A DNA stretch of 64,000 bases from a bacterium. GTDB taxonomy: Bacteria > Joyebacterota > Joyebacteria > Joyebacterales > Joyebacteraceae. Both the position numbers and the translations under genes were made by a program. This document shows, in pieces, positions 47,338-57,663 of this stretch (its first letter is position 1; each line of letters begins with the position of its first letter). The notes below the pieces were generated by a model that did not search any database, was not told the DNA's origin, and was given only the letters and a program-made list of their open reading frames with translations. Location of the stretch: NCBI GenBank assembly GCA_025774935.1, contig JALGZK010000005.1, positions 248,001-312,000 of the forward strand. Reading direction: 5' to 3'.

Positions 47338-49842
47338 CTAGTCCCAGAAATCCCAGGAGAACCCTAGCGCGAACTCACGCTCGCCGGGGGGTTGCCAGGG
47401 CACGCTGAGCCCCTCGGTCTCGAAGAGGTCGCGGACGGAGAAAAAGACGCGTGCCGGTCCTGCGCTCGCGAGTACGGCCGCGTCGACGGCCGTGGAGGTG
47501 TCCTCGACCAAGCCGTCCCACGGGCCTCGTGCGAGTCCGCCCTCGTGTCTGAGAAGTAGTTCCCATCGTGTCGCGAGGAACTCGTTGAGGATCGTCCAGG
47601 GCGCCCAAGCTGAGGCCCGGACCGAGTACGAGGGAACGGGCGCGAGAGCGTTGAGTCCCCCTTCCTCGTCCAGACCGAAGAGATCGATGGCGACGCGGCC
47701 GCCAGGCCGGGAGCTGTCGCCGAGCGCCGCCCACAGGCCCGCCGAGCCGCACGTCTCCGCGGTCCCGTTCCGTGGCGTCGCCGTCCCGTCGTCGAAGTCC
47801 GAGAGCACGATCGGCGAGGAGACGCGGGCGACCTCGGCCGTCGCGCCGAACCCGAACACGCCGTCCCGCCGTTCGTACCCGCCGTACAGCACGAGCACCT
47901 TCTCGGGATCGAGCGTGCGGTTCCCTCGAACGAACAGCTCCTCGCCCAGTCCCCCGCCCTCGATCGGCACCTCCGTCTCGAGGAGCGCCCACTCGATCGC
48001 GGTCGGATGGCGCCCGCCCATATCGAAGCCGGCCCAGCCTGTCGAGCGGCTCCCCGTGAAACTGGCCGCGATCGTCCCGGTAGGGATGACGGCGGGATCG
48101 CGGTAGTCGACGCCCGCCGCGAGCGACAGTCGCACGTCCGGCAGAAGGTCCACGGCTCCGGCGAGTTCGCATGCCAGCCCGAGCGCTTCTTCGCCCGCGA
48201 GGAGCGTCCCGCTCGCGGTTCTGTGGTCCGCCCTCCACTCGATCCGATCGAGCCAGGGCACACCGAGCGAGAGCACGCCCCGCGCGCCGTTGCGCTTGAC
48301 CTCGCCGTCGGTGCCGAAGTGCCCCGACCTGCGGTCGCCGATCCACGACGTCGTGTGGAAGAGCTCCGCATTCGTCGCGCCCCTGGTCGCTCCGAGGGCG
48401 ACCTCGCTTCGGACGTAGTGGCGGTCGACCTCGGGGACCGACGAGTCGGGGAACGGGAGGCCGCGTTCGAGTTCGGTCCTGAGCACCCTGAGCTCCGCGC
48501 TCCACCCGGCCGGAAGCGGATACGTCAGACGACCTCCGGCCGTCTTGATGTCGTAACCGCCGCCCGGTTCAGGTGCGTCTCCCTGCCGACCATCGAACCA
48601 GACGTCGAGACCCAGCTTCTCGGCGAGGAACCGCCTGCCGAATTCCGCCTCGAGCGCGTTCCAGCCGTAGCTCCCGGTCCCCAGCGAGACGCGGGCGAAC
48701 GGGCGGCTCCCCGGCGGCCGGCCCGGCGTCACGTCGAGCGCGAGACCGGGTCCGAGGAGCGACGAGCCACGCTGCCCTCGGTCGGGGCGGACCTCCACGC
48801 TCGACGCCGCGTACGTCGGCCAGAGCGAGAGGTCGGGACCGCTCGGAACGTGAGAGCCTCCGGAGGAGAGGACCGAGGCAGCCAGAAGGTCGAGCCCGCC
48901 GTCGATCCAGTCGTCGAATTGCATCCCGTGCGCGGACGTGTTCGTCAGCGCCGGAGGAAGCGCGCCGCGCGCCGCCGAGGAACGATGCCCTCTCCACGCG
49001 GAGCCCGCCCTCCTCACGCCCGGGAGCGCACCGACGAGCTGTCCGAGATCGTCCGTCCGTATCTCGCGGACGTCTCCGGCGAACCCGGGACCCGGGGTGG
49101 GCCTGAGACCGACGGCCGGCGTCTCGGGCAGCGCGTCGGCAGCCGTCGAGTCGGCGAGCGCCGAGCCGCCGGGCATCGGGTCGGGCGCCGCCGCGTCAGC
49201 CGCGGCGGCCTCTCCCGTCCCCACGAGCACGAGGGCGCAGACGAGAAGGCAGCTCAGCGCGGCGCCTATCCCCCGCCCCGCGGTCGCCCGCTTGAGACGC
49301 GGAAGCACGACGGGCGTGAGCACGGCGAAGATGACGGTGTTCGAAACGAGGTGAATGAGCGAGAAGAAGGCGTTCGCGGCGATCGCCGCCATGATGCCGG
49401 TCCTGTACTCGGGGCTCGCGACCGCGATGCCGAGGATGACGCCGGACTGGTAGACGGCTGTCAGGACGAAGCCGACTCCCCCGGCCGCGGCAACGCCGCC
49501 CGCCGCCGGCAGCCCTCGACGACTCCCGCTCCATAGCCCACCGATCGCCCCTCCGGCAAGCCCGATGAGCGCGCCTGCGAGGACCTGGGCCACGTAGAGC
49601 GGTGGGAACGCGAGGCCGGAGCCGTAGGGGTTCACACCGGAGAAGATCGCCCAGGCGAGGGCGCCCACGGTCGCGCCCCGCCAGCGGCCCAGCACGGCCC
49701 CCGACACGAAGATCGTGAACGTGATCAGTTCGACGTTCGGAACGGCCAGGAGCAGCAGGCCGAGCGCGACCGCTAGTGCAACGAGGATCGCCGTGAGGGC
49801 GATCCTCGTCGTCCAGAAGGCACGATGGTCGGTGCGCTCCAT
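47338..49842 (-). CDS. fusion of ECF-transporter S-component-like membrane domain with TonB-plug-like outer-membrane beta-barrel
   Basis: N-term TM domain ...PNVELITFTIFVSGAVLGRWRGATVGALAWAIFSGVNPYGSGLAFPPLYVAQVLAGALIGLAGGAIGG...; internal signal-like RLKRATAGRGIGAALSCLLVCALVLVGTGEAAAADA; plug-like DLGQLVGALPGVRRAG; barrel ending FALGFSWDFWD. Confidence 0.75.
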   Translation of the reverse strand: MERTDHRAFWTTRIALTAILVALAVALGLLLLAVPNVELITFTIFVSGAVLGRWRGATVGALAWAIFSGVNPYGSGLAFPPLYVAQVLAGALIGLAGGAIGGLWSGSRRGLPAAGGVAAAGGVGFVLTAVYQSGVILGIAVASPEYRTGIMAAIAANAFFSLIHLVSNTVIFAVLTPVVLPRLKRATAGRGIGAALSCLLVCALVLVGTGEAAAADAAAPDPMPGGSALADSTAADALPETPAVGLRPTPGPGFAGDVREIRTDDLGQLVGALPGVRRAGSAWRGHRSSAARGALPPALTNTSAHGMQFDDWIDGGLDLLAASVLSSGGSHVPSGPDLSLWPTYAASSVEVRPDRGQRGSSLLGPGLALDVTPGRPPGSRPFARVSLGTGSYGWNALEAEFGRRFLAEKLGLDVWFDGRQGDAPEPGGGYDIKTAGGRLTYPLPAGWSAELRVLRTELERGLPFPDSSVPEVDRHYVRSEVALGATRGATNAELFHTTSWIGDRRSGHFGTDGEVKRNGARGVLSLGVPWLDRIEWRADHRTASGTLLAGEEALGLACELAGAVDLLPDVRLSLAAGVDYRDPAVIPTGTIAASFTGSRSTGWAGFDMGGRHPTAIEWALLETEVPIEGGGLGEELFVRGNRTLDPEKVLVLYGGYERRDGVFGFGATAEVARVSSPIVLSDFDDGTATPRNGTAETCGSAGLWAALGDSSRPGGRVAIDLFGLDEEGGLNALAPVPSYSVRASAWAPWTILNEFLATRWELLLRHEGGLARGPWDGLVEDTSTAVDAAVLASAGPARVFFSVRDLFETEGLSVPWQPPGEREFALGFSWDFWD

Positions 49843-49853
49843 CGAATCCCTCT

Positions 49854-50300
49854 CTACTCGAGGCTGTCGCGGGCGTCTTCGAGACGGTCCGGCGTCACGT
49901 CGTCGAGCTGCGTGTCCGAGGTGTCTCCCTCACCGATCGGCTCGATGTACTGCGAGATCTCCTCGCGGTGCTCGGGAGTGAGCCGGTTCCAGTTGCGCTG
50001 GACCTCCATGATGAGCGGCGTGCCCGATTTCCCGGGAACGTCGCTCTCGTACTCGGGAGGCAGGCTCAGCGGATCGAACACTGCGTAGACCTTGTACAGC
50101 GTGCCGGTCGAGTAGTCCAGGTCCCCCGAGGACATGGCCAGGTTGATGAGGGCGAACGAGTCGAGCTGGCTCTCGTCGATCTCGTATCCGGCGCCGCTCG
50201 CAGTCCCTTCGTCCGGCGGCGGGGCCTCCGACGCGCACCCAAGGAGGAGCGCTGCGACAAGCAGAACAGGGACGATCTTCAGACGTTTCATGGCTCTCAC
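49854..50300 (-). CDS. small lipoprotein
   Basis: Lipobox LLLGC; DYSTGTLYKVYAVFDPLSLPPEYESDVPGKSGTPLIMEVQRNWNRLTPEHREEISQYIEP. Confidence 0.75.
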   Translation of the reverse strand: MRAMKRLKIVPVLLVAALLLGCASEAPPPDEGTASGAGYEIDESQLDSFALINLAMSSGDLDYSTGTLYKVYAVFDPLSLPPEYESDVPGKSGTPLIMEVQRNWNRLTPEHREEISQYIEPIGEGDTSDTQLDDVTPDRLEDARDSLE

Positions 50301-50348
50301 CTCACGAGGGCGGCCGCGGCCACCGCGGTCCGCGGTTCGTCGCTCGCC

Positions 50349-50975
50349 CTAGGAGACCTTCCCGAGCACGATGCCGAAGGACTCGTTCGCCCCGCGGTCC
50401 GCCTCCGCGGACATCGCCTCGAGGGCCCGGTTGGCCTTCTCGACGAACTCACCGTGCTGCTCGGCGTCGATCCAGCCGAGGTTGATCAGGACGTTGAGCC
50501 TCGCCGCGTGGGCGCCGGCCCGGCCCATGAGCGCGGCGACGCCGGCGTCGGAGACCGCGTTCTTGTTGCCCTTCTCCGCGACGACCTTCGAGAGGCGGAT
50601 GACGTCGACGCACTTCTCCATCACGGCCAGCGGGACCGTCGCGGCGTCGATGAGCGAGGCCTGCATCGCGGCCTTCCTCGCCGCCTTCTCCTCGTCGGTC
50701 TCCTTCGGGAGCTTCATCGCCGTCATCACCTTGTCGAACGCGTTTGCGTCCTCGTCGATGAGCTGTGTGAGCTCGAGTCGGAGCGCCTCCGCCTTCTCCA
50801 GTGCGTCCTTCATGTCGGCCTCGACGTCGACGTATTTCTTCTTGCCGATGGTGAGGTTCGCGACCATCGAGTTGAGCGCTGCCCCGAGCGCGCCAGCCAG
50901 CGCGGCCACGCTCCCGCCGCCGGGGGTCGGTGAGTCCGACGCGAGCCCCGCCAGGAATCCGTTCAGGTCCGCCAT
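50349..50975 (-). CDS. fchA: formiminotetrahydrofolate cyclodeaminase
   Basis: FLAGLASDSPTPGGGSVAALAGALGAALNSMVANLTIGKKKY. Confidence 0.88.
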   Translation of the reverse strand: MADLNGFLAGLASDSPTPGGGSVAALAGALGAALNSMVANLTIGKKKYVDVEADMKDALEKAEALRLELTQLIDEDANAFDKVMTAMKLPKETDEEKAARKAAMQASLIDAATVPLAVMEKCVDVIRLSKVVAEKGNKNAVSDAGVAALMGRAGAHAARLNVLINLGWIDAEQHGEFVEKANRALEAMSAEADRGANESFGIVLGKVS

Positions 50976-51883
50976 CACTCCTCCTCGTCTTCCGCAAGCA
51001 GATTCTCCAGCACCTGTTCGCTCTTGAAGTCCTCGAGCTGGAGGTAGAAGTCGGCGCACGCAACGAGAGCCTCCGCCGGCACGAGGCCGACGATCTCGCT
51101 CCCGACGACGTTCACGCCGTATCGCTGGGCCTCGCGCTTGACGGTCTCGAAGACCCGGAAGAGCGGCGACCCCTTATAGTTCACCATGTTGATCGACACC
51201 TGCACGATCCCGCGGTCCTTGATCTCGAACCCCATGGCCTTGACGTATCGGAAGCCCCCCCGCGCGTGTCTGATCGAGTTCGCGATCTTCTTCGCGATCG
51301 CGACGTCCGCCGAGTCGAGATTGATGTTGTAGGCGACGAGGAACGGCCGCGCCCCGATGGCGGTCGCGCCGGCCGTGGGGTGGATCTTCTTGGGGCCGTA
51401 GTCGGGGTCCTTCGCCGGGTTCGTTCCGATCTCGTCCCGAAGTCCCTCGAACTGACCCTTCCTGACCTTGGCGAGGTTCTCGCGCGTCGGCCGCGTCGCC
51501 GCGGCCTCGTACAGGAAGACGGGAATCTCGAGCTCACCACCCACCCGCTCGCCGAGCCTCTGCGCGAGCTCAACACAGTCGTCCATCGTCACGCCCTTGA
51601 CGGGTACGAAAGGACAGACGTCGGTCGCGCCCATGCGCGGGTGCTCCCCCTCGTGACCAGTGAGATCGACGAGCTCACTTGCCTTCTCTATCCCCCTGAA
51701 GGCGCCCTCAAGGACAGCCTCGGGCTCGCCTATGATCGTCACGACCGCGCGGTTGTGATCGGCGTCCATCTCCTTGTCGAGGAGCCTCACGCCCTCGACG
51801 GCGGTCATGGCGCCGACGATCGTGTCAAGCTTCTCGGGGTCCCTGCCTTCGCTGAAGTTCGGCACACACTCGACGAGCTTCAT
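50975..51883 (-). CDS. ftcD: glutamate formiminotransferase
   Basis: MKLVECVPNFSEGRDPEKLDTIV; DADHNRAVVTIIG; HPRMGATDVCPFVPV. Confidence 0.93.
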   Translation of the reverse strand: MKLVECVPNFSEGRDPEKLDTIVGAMTAVEGVRLLDKEMDADHNRAVVTIIGEPEAVLEGAFRGIEKASELVDLTGHEGEHPRMGATDVCPFVPVKGVTMDDCVELAQRLGERVGGELEIPVFLYEAAATRPTRENLAKVRKGQFEGLRDEIGTNPAKDPDYGPKKIHPTAGATAIGARPFLVAYNINLDSADVAIAKKIANSIRHARGGFRYVKAMGFEIKDRGIVQVSINMVNYKGSPLFRVFETVKREAQRYGVNVVGSEIVGLVPAEALVACADFYLQLEDFKSEQVLENLLAEDEEE

Positions 51884-51898
51884 CCGCTGCTCCCTTCT

Positions 51899-53155
51899 CT
51901 AGCTCACCACCCGCCCGCGCTTCACGACCGCGCGGACGAGGTTCACGCCATAGTGATACGGAATCGCACGGTGGTCGTCAACCTCCCAGATGACGAGGTC
52001 GCAGAGCTTCCCGACACCGAGGCTCCCGACCTCGTCCCCCAGGGCGACGGCGCACGCAGCGTTCACCGTCGCCGCCGTCATCGCCTCGGCGGGGGTCATG
52101 CGGAGCATCATCGACGCGAGCGAGAGGATGATCTGCATCGACTCGGTCATCGAGCTCCCGGGGTTGCAGTCGGTCGCGAGCGCGACCGCCACCCCCTCGT
52201 CAATCATCTTCCTCGCGGGGGCGAACGCGGTCTTCCCGAGCGAGAGCGTCGTCCCGGGAAGAAGGACGGCCACGACGCCCGACCGCGCGAGCGCGCGGAT
52301 CCCCTCGTCGGACGCACAGACGAGGTGGTCGGCCGACACCGCGCCGAGCTCGGCCGCGAGCTCCGCCCCGCCCGAGGCGTGAAGCTCGTCCGCGTGGAGC
52401 TTGGCCCCGAGCCCCACTCTGAGCCCGGCCTCGAGCACCGCCCTCGACTGGTCGACGGTGAACACGCCTTCCTCGCAGAAGACGTCGCAGAACCTCGCGA
52501 GACCGGCCGCTGCGACCGCTGGCATCATCGTGTCCACGACGAGCGAGACGTAGCCGTCGCGGTCGTCCCGCCACTCGTCCGGGAACTCGTGCGCTCCGAG
52601 AAACGTGGGCGCGACGTCGATCGCGTGGGTCTTCGCCAGCTCGCGGACGACCTCGAGCGTCTTCACCTCCGCCTCGAGCTCGAGACCGTAGCCGCTCTTC
52701 ACCTCGGCAGTCGTCGTCCCGTGCGCGAGCATCGCGTCGAGCGTCGCCCGGCCGCGTGCAAGCAGGTCGTCGCTGGACGCCGCCCGAAGGCTCCGAACGC
52801 TCGACCGGATGCCCCCGCCCGCCTCCGCGATCTCCTCGTAGCTCTTCCCCTCGACCCTCAACGCGAACTCACCCTCACGAGTCCGGGCGAAGACCGCGTG
52901 CGTGTGCGGGTCGACCAAGCCCGGCGTCACGACCGCGCCGGCGGCGTCGAGCACCACGGTGTCCGCCGACGGCGGGAACGCGGAGAGGACTTCGCCCTCG
53001 GGACCGGCCGCGACGATCCGCTCGCCGACCGCGGCGACGGCGCCGCCCGTGACGAGGCCTAGCTCGCGCATGCCCGCCCCGAGCCTGGGGCCCGGAGGCC
53101 CGCCCAGGGTCAGGAGCTCGCCTGCGTTCTGTACGATGAGGTCGGGTGCCGCCAC
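51899..53155 (-). CDS. hutI: imidazolonepropionase
   Basis: VTPGLVDPHTHAVFARTREGEFALRVEGKSYEEIAEAGGGI; HADELHASGGAELAAELGAVSADHL. Confidence 0.93.
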   Translation of the reverse strand: MAAPDLIVQNAGELLTLGGPPGPRLGAGMRELGLVTGGAVAAVGERIVAAGPEGEVLSAFPPSADTVVLDAAGAVVTPGLVDPHTHAVFARTREGEFALRVEGKSYEEIAEAGGGIRSSVRSLRAASSDDLLARGRATLDAMLAHGTTTAEVKSGYGLELEAEVKTLEVVRELAKTHAIDVAPTFLGAHEFPDEWRDDRDGYVSLVVDTMMPAVAAAGLARFCDVFCEEGVFTVDQSRAVLEAGLRVGLGAKLHADELHASGGAELAAELGAVSADHLVCASDEGIRALARSGVVAVLLPGTTLSLGKTAFAPARKMIDEGVAVALATDCNPGSSMTESMQIILSLASMMLRMTPAEAMTAATVNAACAVALGDEVGSLGVGKLCDLVIWEVDDHRAIPYHYGVNLVRAVVKRGRVVS

Positions 53156-53212
53156 GTTCTTCCTTCCTGTTCAGACGCCCTCGGCCGGAACCACCCGCGG
53201 GCGCGGAGTCGC

Positions 53213-54748
53213 TCAGTCCAGCATCGGTATCTTGATCCCGTGCTTCCTCGCCCACTCCTTAGCGACGTCGTAGCCCGCGTCGGCGTGCCTGGCTACCCCG
53301 GTCCCCGGGTCGGTCGTGAGCACGCGCCCGAGCCTCGCGGCGGCCTCGCGCGTGCCGTCTGCGACGATGACCATGCCGGCGTGGAGCGACTTCCCGATGC
53401 CGACGCCGCCCCCGTGGTGGTACGAGACCCACGTGGCGCCGCCGACGGCGTTCAGGAGCGCGTTCAGGACGGGCCAGTCCGCGATCGCGTCGCTTCCGTC
53501 GAGCATGCCCTCGGTCTCCCGGTAGGGCGACGCGACCGACCCGCTGTCGAGGTGGTCGCGGCCGATGACGATCGGGGCCGAGATCTCTCCGTTCGCGACG
53601 AGGTCGTTGATCGCCAGACCGAACCTCGCACGCTCGCCGTACCCGAGCCAGCAGATCCGCGACGGGAGCCCCTGGAAGTGCACCTTCTCTCGCGCCATCG
53701 TGATCCAGCGCCGGAGTGCCTCGTCCTCGGGGAAGAGCTCGAGCACGAGATCGTCGGTGCGGTAGATGTCCTCGGGGTCGCCCGAGAGAGCGACCCAGCG
53801 GAACGGCCCCTTCCCCTGGCAGAAGAGCGGACGGATGTACGCGGGGACGAACCCCGGGTAGTCGAACGCCTCGTCGACGCCCGCGTCCTTCGCCTGGCCG
53901 CGGAGGTTGAGCGTCATCCCTCCCGGGACGTACCCGTGGAGCGCGTCGTGAGCCGACGTCTGGTCGGTGACGACGTCGGGGACGACGCCGCGACGCGCGA
54001 GCTCGGGCAGAACGTCCGCGCAGTTCCCGACGAGTCCGACCGAGAGGGCAGCACCCTTCGCGACGGCGCCGTCGACAATGTCGAGCGCGGTGTCGAGATC
54101 ATCGACCATGCGGTCGCAGTACCCGGTGTCGAGACGCTTCCGGATGCGGTCGCGGTCGACCTCGACGCACAGGCAGACACCCTCGTTCATCGTGACAGCC
54201 AGCGGCTGCGCGCCGCCCATCCCACCCATGCCGCCCGTGAGAACGAGCTTGCCCCGGAGGGTCCCGCCGAAGTGCTGCCGCGCGAGCTCCGCGAGGGTCT
54301 CGTACGTGCCCTGGAGGATCCCCTGCGTCCCGATGTAGATCCAGCTCCCGGCCGTCATCTGCCCGTACATGATCAGGCCCTTCCGCTCGAGCTCGCGAAA
54401 CGCCTCCCACGTCGCCCAGTCCCCGACGAGGTTCGAGTTCGCGATGAGCACGCGAGGAGCGTCCCGATGCGTCGTGAAGACCCCCACGGGCTTCCCCGAC
54501 TGGACGAGGAGCGTCTCGTCCTCGCCGAGCTCCCTGAGCGCACGGACGATCGCGTCGAAGGCCTCCCAGCTCCTCGCGGCCTTGCCGCTCCCGCCGTAGA
54601 TGATAAGCTCGTCGGGGTTCTCGGCGACTTCGGGGTCGAGGTTGTTCATGATCATGCGGAGGGCCGCCTCCTGGAGCCATCCCTTGCAGGAGAGCTCGGT
54701 CCCCCGGGGAGCCCTGACGGCTCTTGCCTCGCCGGTCTTCCGTTCCAT
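53213..54748 (-). CDS. hutU: urocanate hydratase (apparently shortened)
   Basis: [75 protein letters not shown]. Confidence 0.92.
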   Translation of the reverse strand: MERKTGEARAVRAPRGTELSCKGWLQEAALRMIMNNLDPEVAENPDELIIYGGSGKAARSWEAFDAIVRALRELGEDETLLVQSGKPVGVFTTHRDAPRVLIANSNLVGDWATWEAFRELERKGLIMYGQMTAGSWIYIGTQGILQGTYETLAELARQHFGGTLRGKLVLTGGMGGMGGAQPLAVTMNEGVCLCVEVDRDRIRKRLDTGYCDRMVDDLDTALDIVDGAVAKGAALSVGLVGNCADVLPELARRGVVPDVVTDQTSAHDALHGYVPGGMTLNLRGQAKDAGVDEAFDYPGFVPAYIRPLFCQGKGPFRWVALSGDPEDIYRTDDLVLELFPEDEALRRWITMAREKVHFQGLPSRICWLGYGERARFGLAINDLVANGEISAPIVIGRDHLDSGSVASPYRETEGMLDGSDAIADWPVLNALLNAVGGATWVSYHHGGGVGIGKSLHAGMVIVADGTREAAARLGRVLTTDPGTGVARHADAGYDVAKEWARKHGIKIPMLD

Positions 54749-54795
54749 GCGTGTGTCCTCCGGGTCGCGTCTGTCCGTGTCTCGAGGGGTCCCGG

Positions 54796-57663
54796 TCAGG
54801 CCCCCGTCTGCTCAGCGTGGACCGCCCCGATCGCGTTCAGAAGCTCGCCCTCCGACCCTGCGATGAACGCCCGCGTGGGGAGCTGCTCGAGGAGCCTCGC
54901 GCCGTAGCGCTTGGTCTCGAGCCTGCTGTCGAGGAAGACGACGACGCCCGTGTCGGTCGTCGACCGGATGAGCCGGCCGAACCCCTGCCGCAGTCGTATC
55001 GCCGTCCTCGGGACCATGTAGCGGTCGAACGACCTCTCACCGTCCATCTCGTAGCGCTCGCAGTGAGCCTCAACGACGGGGTCGCGCGGGACGGGGAACG
55101 GGAGCTTCACGATGATGAGCTGCTCGAGCGAGCGCCCGGGAACGTCGACTCCTTCCCAGAAGCTGCTCGTCGCGAGGAGGACCGAGTCGGTCTCCCGCGC
55201 GAACTGGTCGAGGAGCGCGGACGCCCCTCCCCCGTGGCCCTGCCCCAGGACGAGCTTACCTCGCGCCGTCAGTGGATCCCGCACTGTCTTGAAGACCGCG
55301 TCGAGCGCCGAACGCGCGGTGAAGAGGACGAGCGTGCCCCCCTCGGCCGGCGCCGCGAGCTTGACGACGAGGTCCGCGACGACCTGATTGAACCCCGAGG
55401 ACGAGGGCGGTGGCAGCCACGACGCGACGGCGGCGATCGACTGGCGGTCGTGGTCGTACGGGCTCCCGACGTCGAGGTCGAGCACCTGCCAGTCCGGGAG
55501 ACGGTCGAGCCCCACCCTCTCCATGAAGAACCCGAACGAATCGTCGACCGTGAGCGTCGCGGAGGTCATCACGATCGAGTCGATCCTCGAGTAGAGGAAG
55601 TCGCCCATGAGCTCGGCGACCGAGACGGGCGCGCTCCGCATCTCGCACTCGCGTCCCTCCCGATAGGTCCGGACCTCGAGCCAGAAGACGCTCTCCGGGT
55701 CCATCGCGGAGGCCACGTAGTCGAGGTCCTGGGCGAACGTCCTTGCGCGCTCCGAGTGGAACGTGAGGCCCTGGACGATCGAGTCGACGCGGGCGAGATC
55801 GGTGTCGGCGACGAGGTTCGCCAGCGCCTCGGCTCCCTCCGCCACGACCCCGAACGTCCGGACGGCCTCCTCGAGCTCACACGCCAGGAGCGTCCCGGCT
55901 GTCTCGTCGTCTTCCCTCTGTCCGTATCTGAGCTTCCCGAACTCGACCGGCTTCCCGTCGTTCAGCTCCTCGTGGCGACCGGAGAGCGCGGCGAAGAACG
56001 CCTCTGACGCGCTCTGCGCCTCGGAGACGTCGTCCACGAGCCTCCGCGCGGCCACGACGACCGTCGAGAGGATCCCGGCATCGTCGCCTGCCTCGGCCTC
56101 CTCGAGAAGCTCCGCGAGGTCGCCGCTCTCGATCCCGTCCTTCCGGTACAGGCTGTCAAGGACGGCGCGCGCGCGCCACACGCTGGCACGCCGCCCGAGG
56201 TGCTCGGTCGCGACCTGCTCGATGTTGTGCGCCTCGTCGCAGACGAGGTACGAGTACTCGCCGAGGATGCGGTTCCCCGCCTCGGTGTCGCTGAAGAGGA
56301 GCGAGTGGTTGACGATGACGACGTGCGCGGCCTGAGCGGCACGCCTCGCGTTCAGGAGGTAGCACCGATCGCTCGAGGGGCAGCGCTGCCCGAGGCACGG
56401 GCCGCCGTCCGACGAGACCCTGCTCCAGAGGTATCCGCGCCTCCGGAAGGCCGCGTTCTCGCTGATGTCGCCGGAGGTTGTCTCTTCTTCCCAGAGCGCG
56501 AGAGGCAGAAGCTCGGCCCTCTCCGACGGGGAGAGGCCGCGCTGGAGGATCCCCAGCCAGCGCTCGACGCAGATGTAGTTGCCGCGCCCTTTCAGGAGCG
56601 ACACGCTGAACTCGTCGTCCATCGTCTCCTCCAGGAACGGCACGTCCTTCATGAACAGCTGTTCCTGGAGGTTCTTCGTGTTGGTCGAGACGACGACACG
56701 CTCGCCGTTGGCGACCGCGAACGCGATCGACGGCACGAGGTACGCCAGCGACTTCCCGACTCCCGTGCCCGCCTCGACGACCAGGTGGACGCCCGCCACA
56801 AGCGCGTCCCCGACGGCCCTCATCATCTGGACCTGCTCGCGACGCTCCTCGTAGTCGGTCAGCCTCCGCGAGATGGTGCCGCCGTCCTCGAAGAGCCCCT
56901 CCAGAGCGTCCAGGTCGATGTCGATCTTCTCCTCGGTCGGGAACCGGGGGATCTCGACGCGCCGCGCGTTGTCGTATCTCAGGAGCTCGACCGCCCTGTC
57001 GCCGTGGTCGGGGAGCGCGAACGGGTCGAGCCGTCCCTCCGACCGCTCCTTCGCGGCCTCGAGGAGCTTCGCGACTTCGGGACGCGCGAGCCGGAGCATC
57101 CGCCCGACGATCGCCGAGCCGACCTGGTCCAGGACGCCAAGGAGCTCGAGGAAGAGGAACGCGACCGCCCTCGCGTCGTCTGCGGCCCTGTGAGCGCGCT
57201 CGTGAGTGATGCCGAAGAACTCCACCAGCTTGGCGAGCCGGTGGCTCGGGAGCCGCGGGAGGAGAGCTCTCGAGATCTCCAGGGTGTCGAAGACACCGCC
57301 CCGGCCGGCGAGGAGATCCGGGTCGTTGTTCGCCGCCGCCGAGAGGAAGGCGATGTCGAACCCCGCCGAGTGCGCCACGAGAGGATCGTCTCCGAGGTAC
57401 GCGATGAGATCGGGAAGGACGTCCTCTATGCGCGGCGCGCCGGACAGGTCGGCGTCCTTGATGCCGGTCAAATAGACCACGTCAGGAGGGATCGGAATCC
57501 CCGGGTCGACGAACGTCTCGAACGTGTCGACGACCTCGCCGTCGGTGATTCGTGTCGCCCCGATCTCGATGATCCGGTCGACGGACGAGTCGACGCCCGT
57601 GGTCTCCAGGTCCAGCCCGATGAACGTGCGGGGGTACTCCGCGGTCGCGGGAGCGCCGGTCAT
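54796..57663 (-). CDS. dinG: DinG-family helicase with N-terminal DnaQ-like exonuclease domain
   Basis: [67 protein letters not shown] overlaps thiC stop. Confidence 0.9.
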   Translation of the reverse strand: MTGAPATAEYPRTFIGLDLETTGVDSSVDRIIEIGATRITDGEVVDTFETFVDPGIPIPPDVVYLTGIKDADLSGAPRIEDVLPDLIAYLGDDPLVAHSAGFDIAFLSAAANNDPDLLAGRGGVFDTLEISRALLPRLPSHRLAKLVEFFGITHERAHRAADDARAVAFLFLELLGVLDQVGSAIVGRMLRLARPEVAKLLEAAKERSEGRLDPFALPDHGDRAVELLRYDNARRVEIPRFPTEEKIDIDLDALEGLFEDGGTISRRLTDYEERREQVQMMRAVGDALVAGVHLVVEAGTGVGKSLAYLVPSIAFAVANGERVVVSTNTKNLQEQLFMKDVPFLEETMDDEFSVSLLKGRGNYICVERWLGILQRGLSPSERAELLPLALWEEETTSGDISENAAFRRRGYLWSRVSSDGGPCLGQRCPSSDRCYLLNARRAAQAAHVVIVNHSLLFSDTEAGNRILGEYSYLVCDEAHNIEQVATEHLGRRASVWRARAVLDSLYRKDGIESGDLAELLEEAEAGDDAGILSTVVVAARRLVDDVSEAQSASEAFFAALSGRHEELNDGKPVEFGKLRYGQREDDETAGTLLACELEEAVRTFGVVAEGAEALANLVADTDLARVDSIVQGLTFHSERARTFAQDLDYVASAMDPESVFWLEVRTYREGRECEMRSAPVSVAELMGDFLYSRIDSIVMTSATLTVDDSFGFFMERVGLDRLPDWQVLDLDVGSPYDHDRQSIAAVASWLPPPSSSGFNQVVADLVVKLAAPAEGGTLVLFTARSALDAVFKTVRDPLTARGKLVLGQGHGGGASALLDQFARETDSVLLATSSFWEGVDVPGRSLEQLIIVKLPFPVPRDPVVEAHCERYEMDGERSFDRYMVPRTAIRLRQGFGRLIRSTTDTGVVVFLDSRLETKRYGARLLEQLPTRAFIAGSEGELLNAIGAVHAEQTGA

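Noticed and set aside
47364-48505. Arg/Ser-rich minus-strand ORFs inside the fusion gene
   Set aside because: Alternate frames of the 834-aa fusion ORF with no domain pattern.
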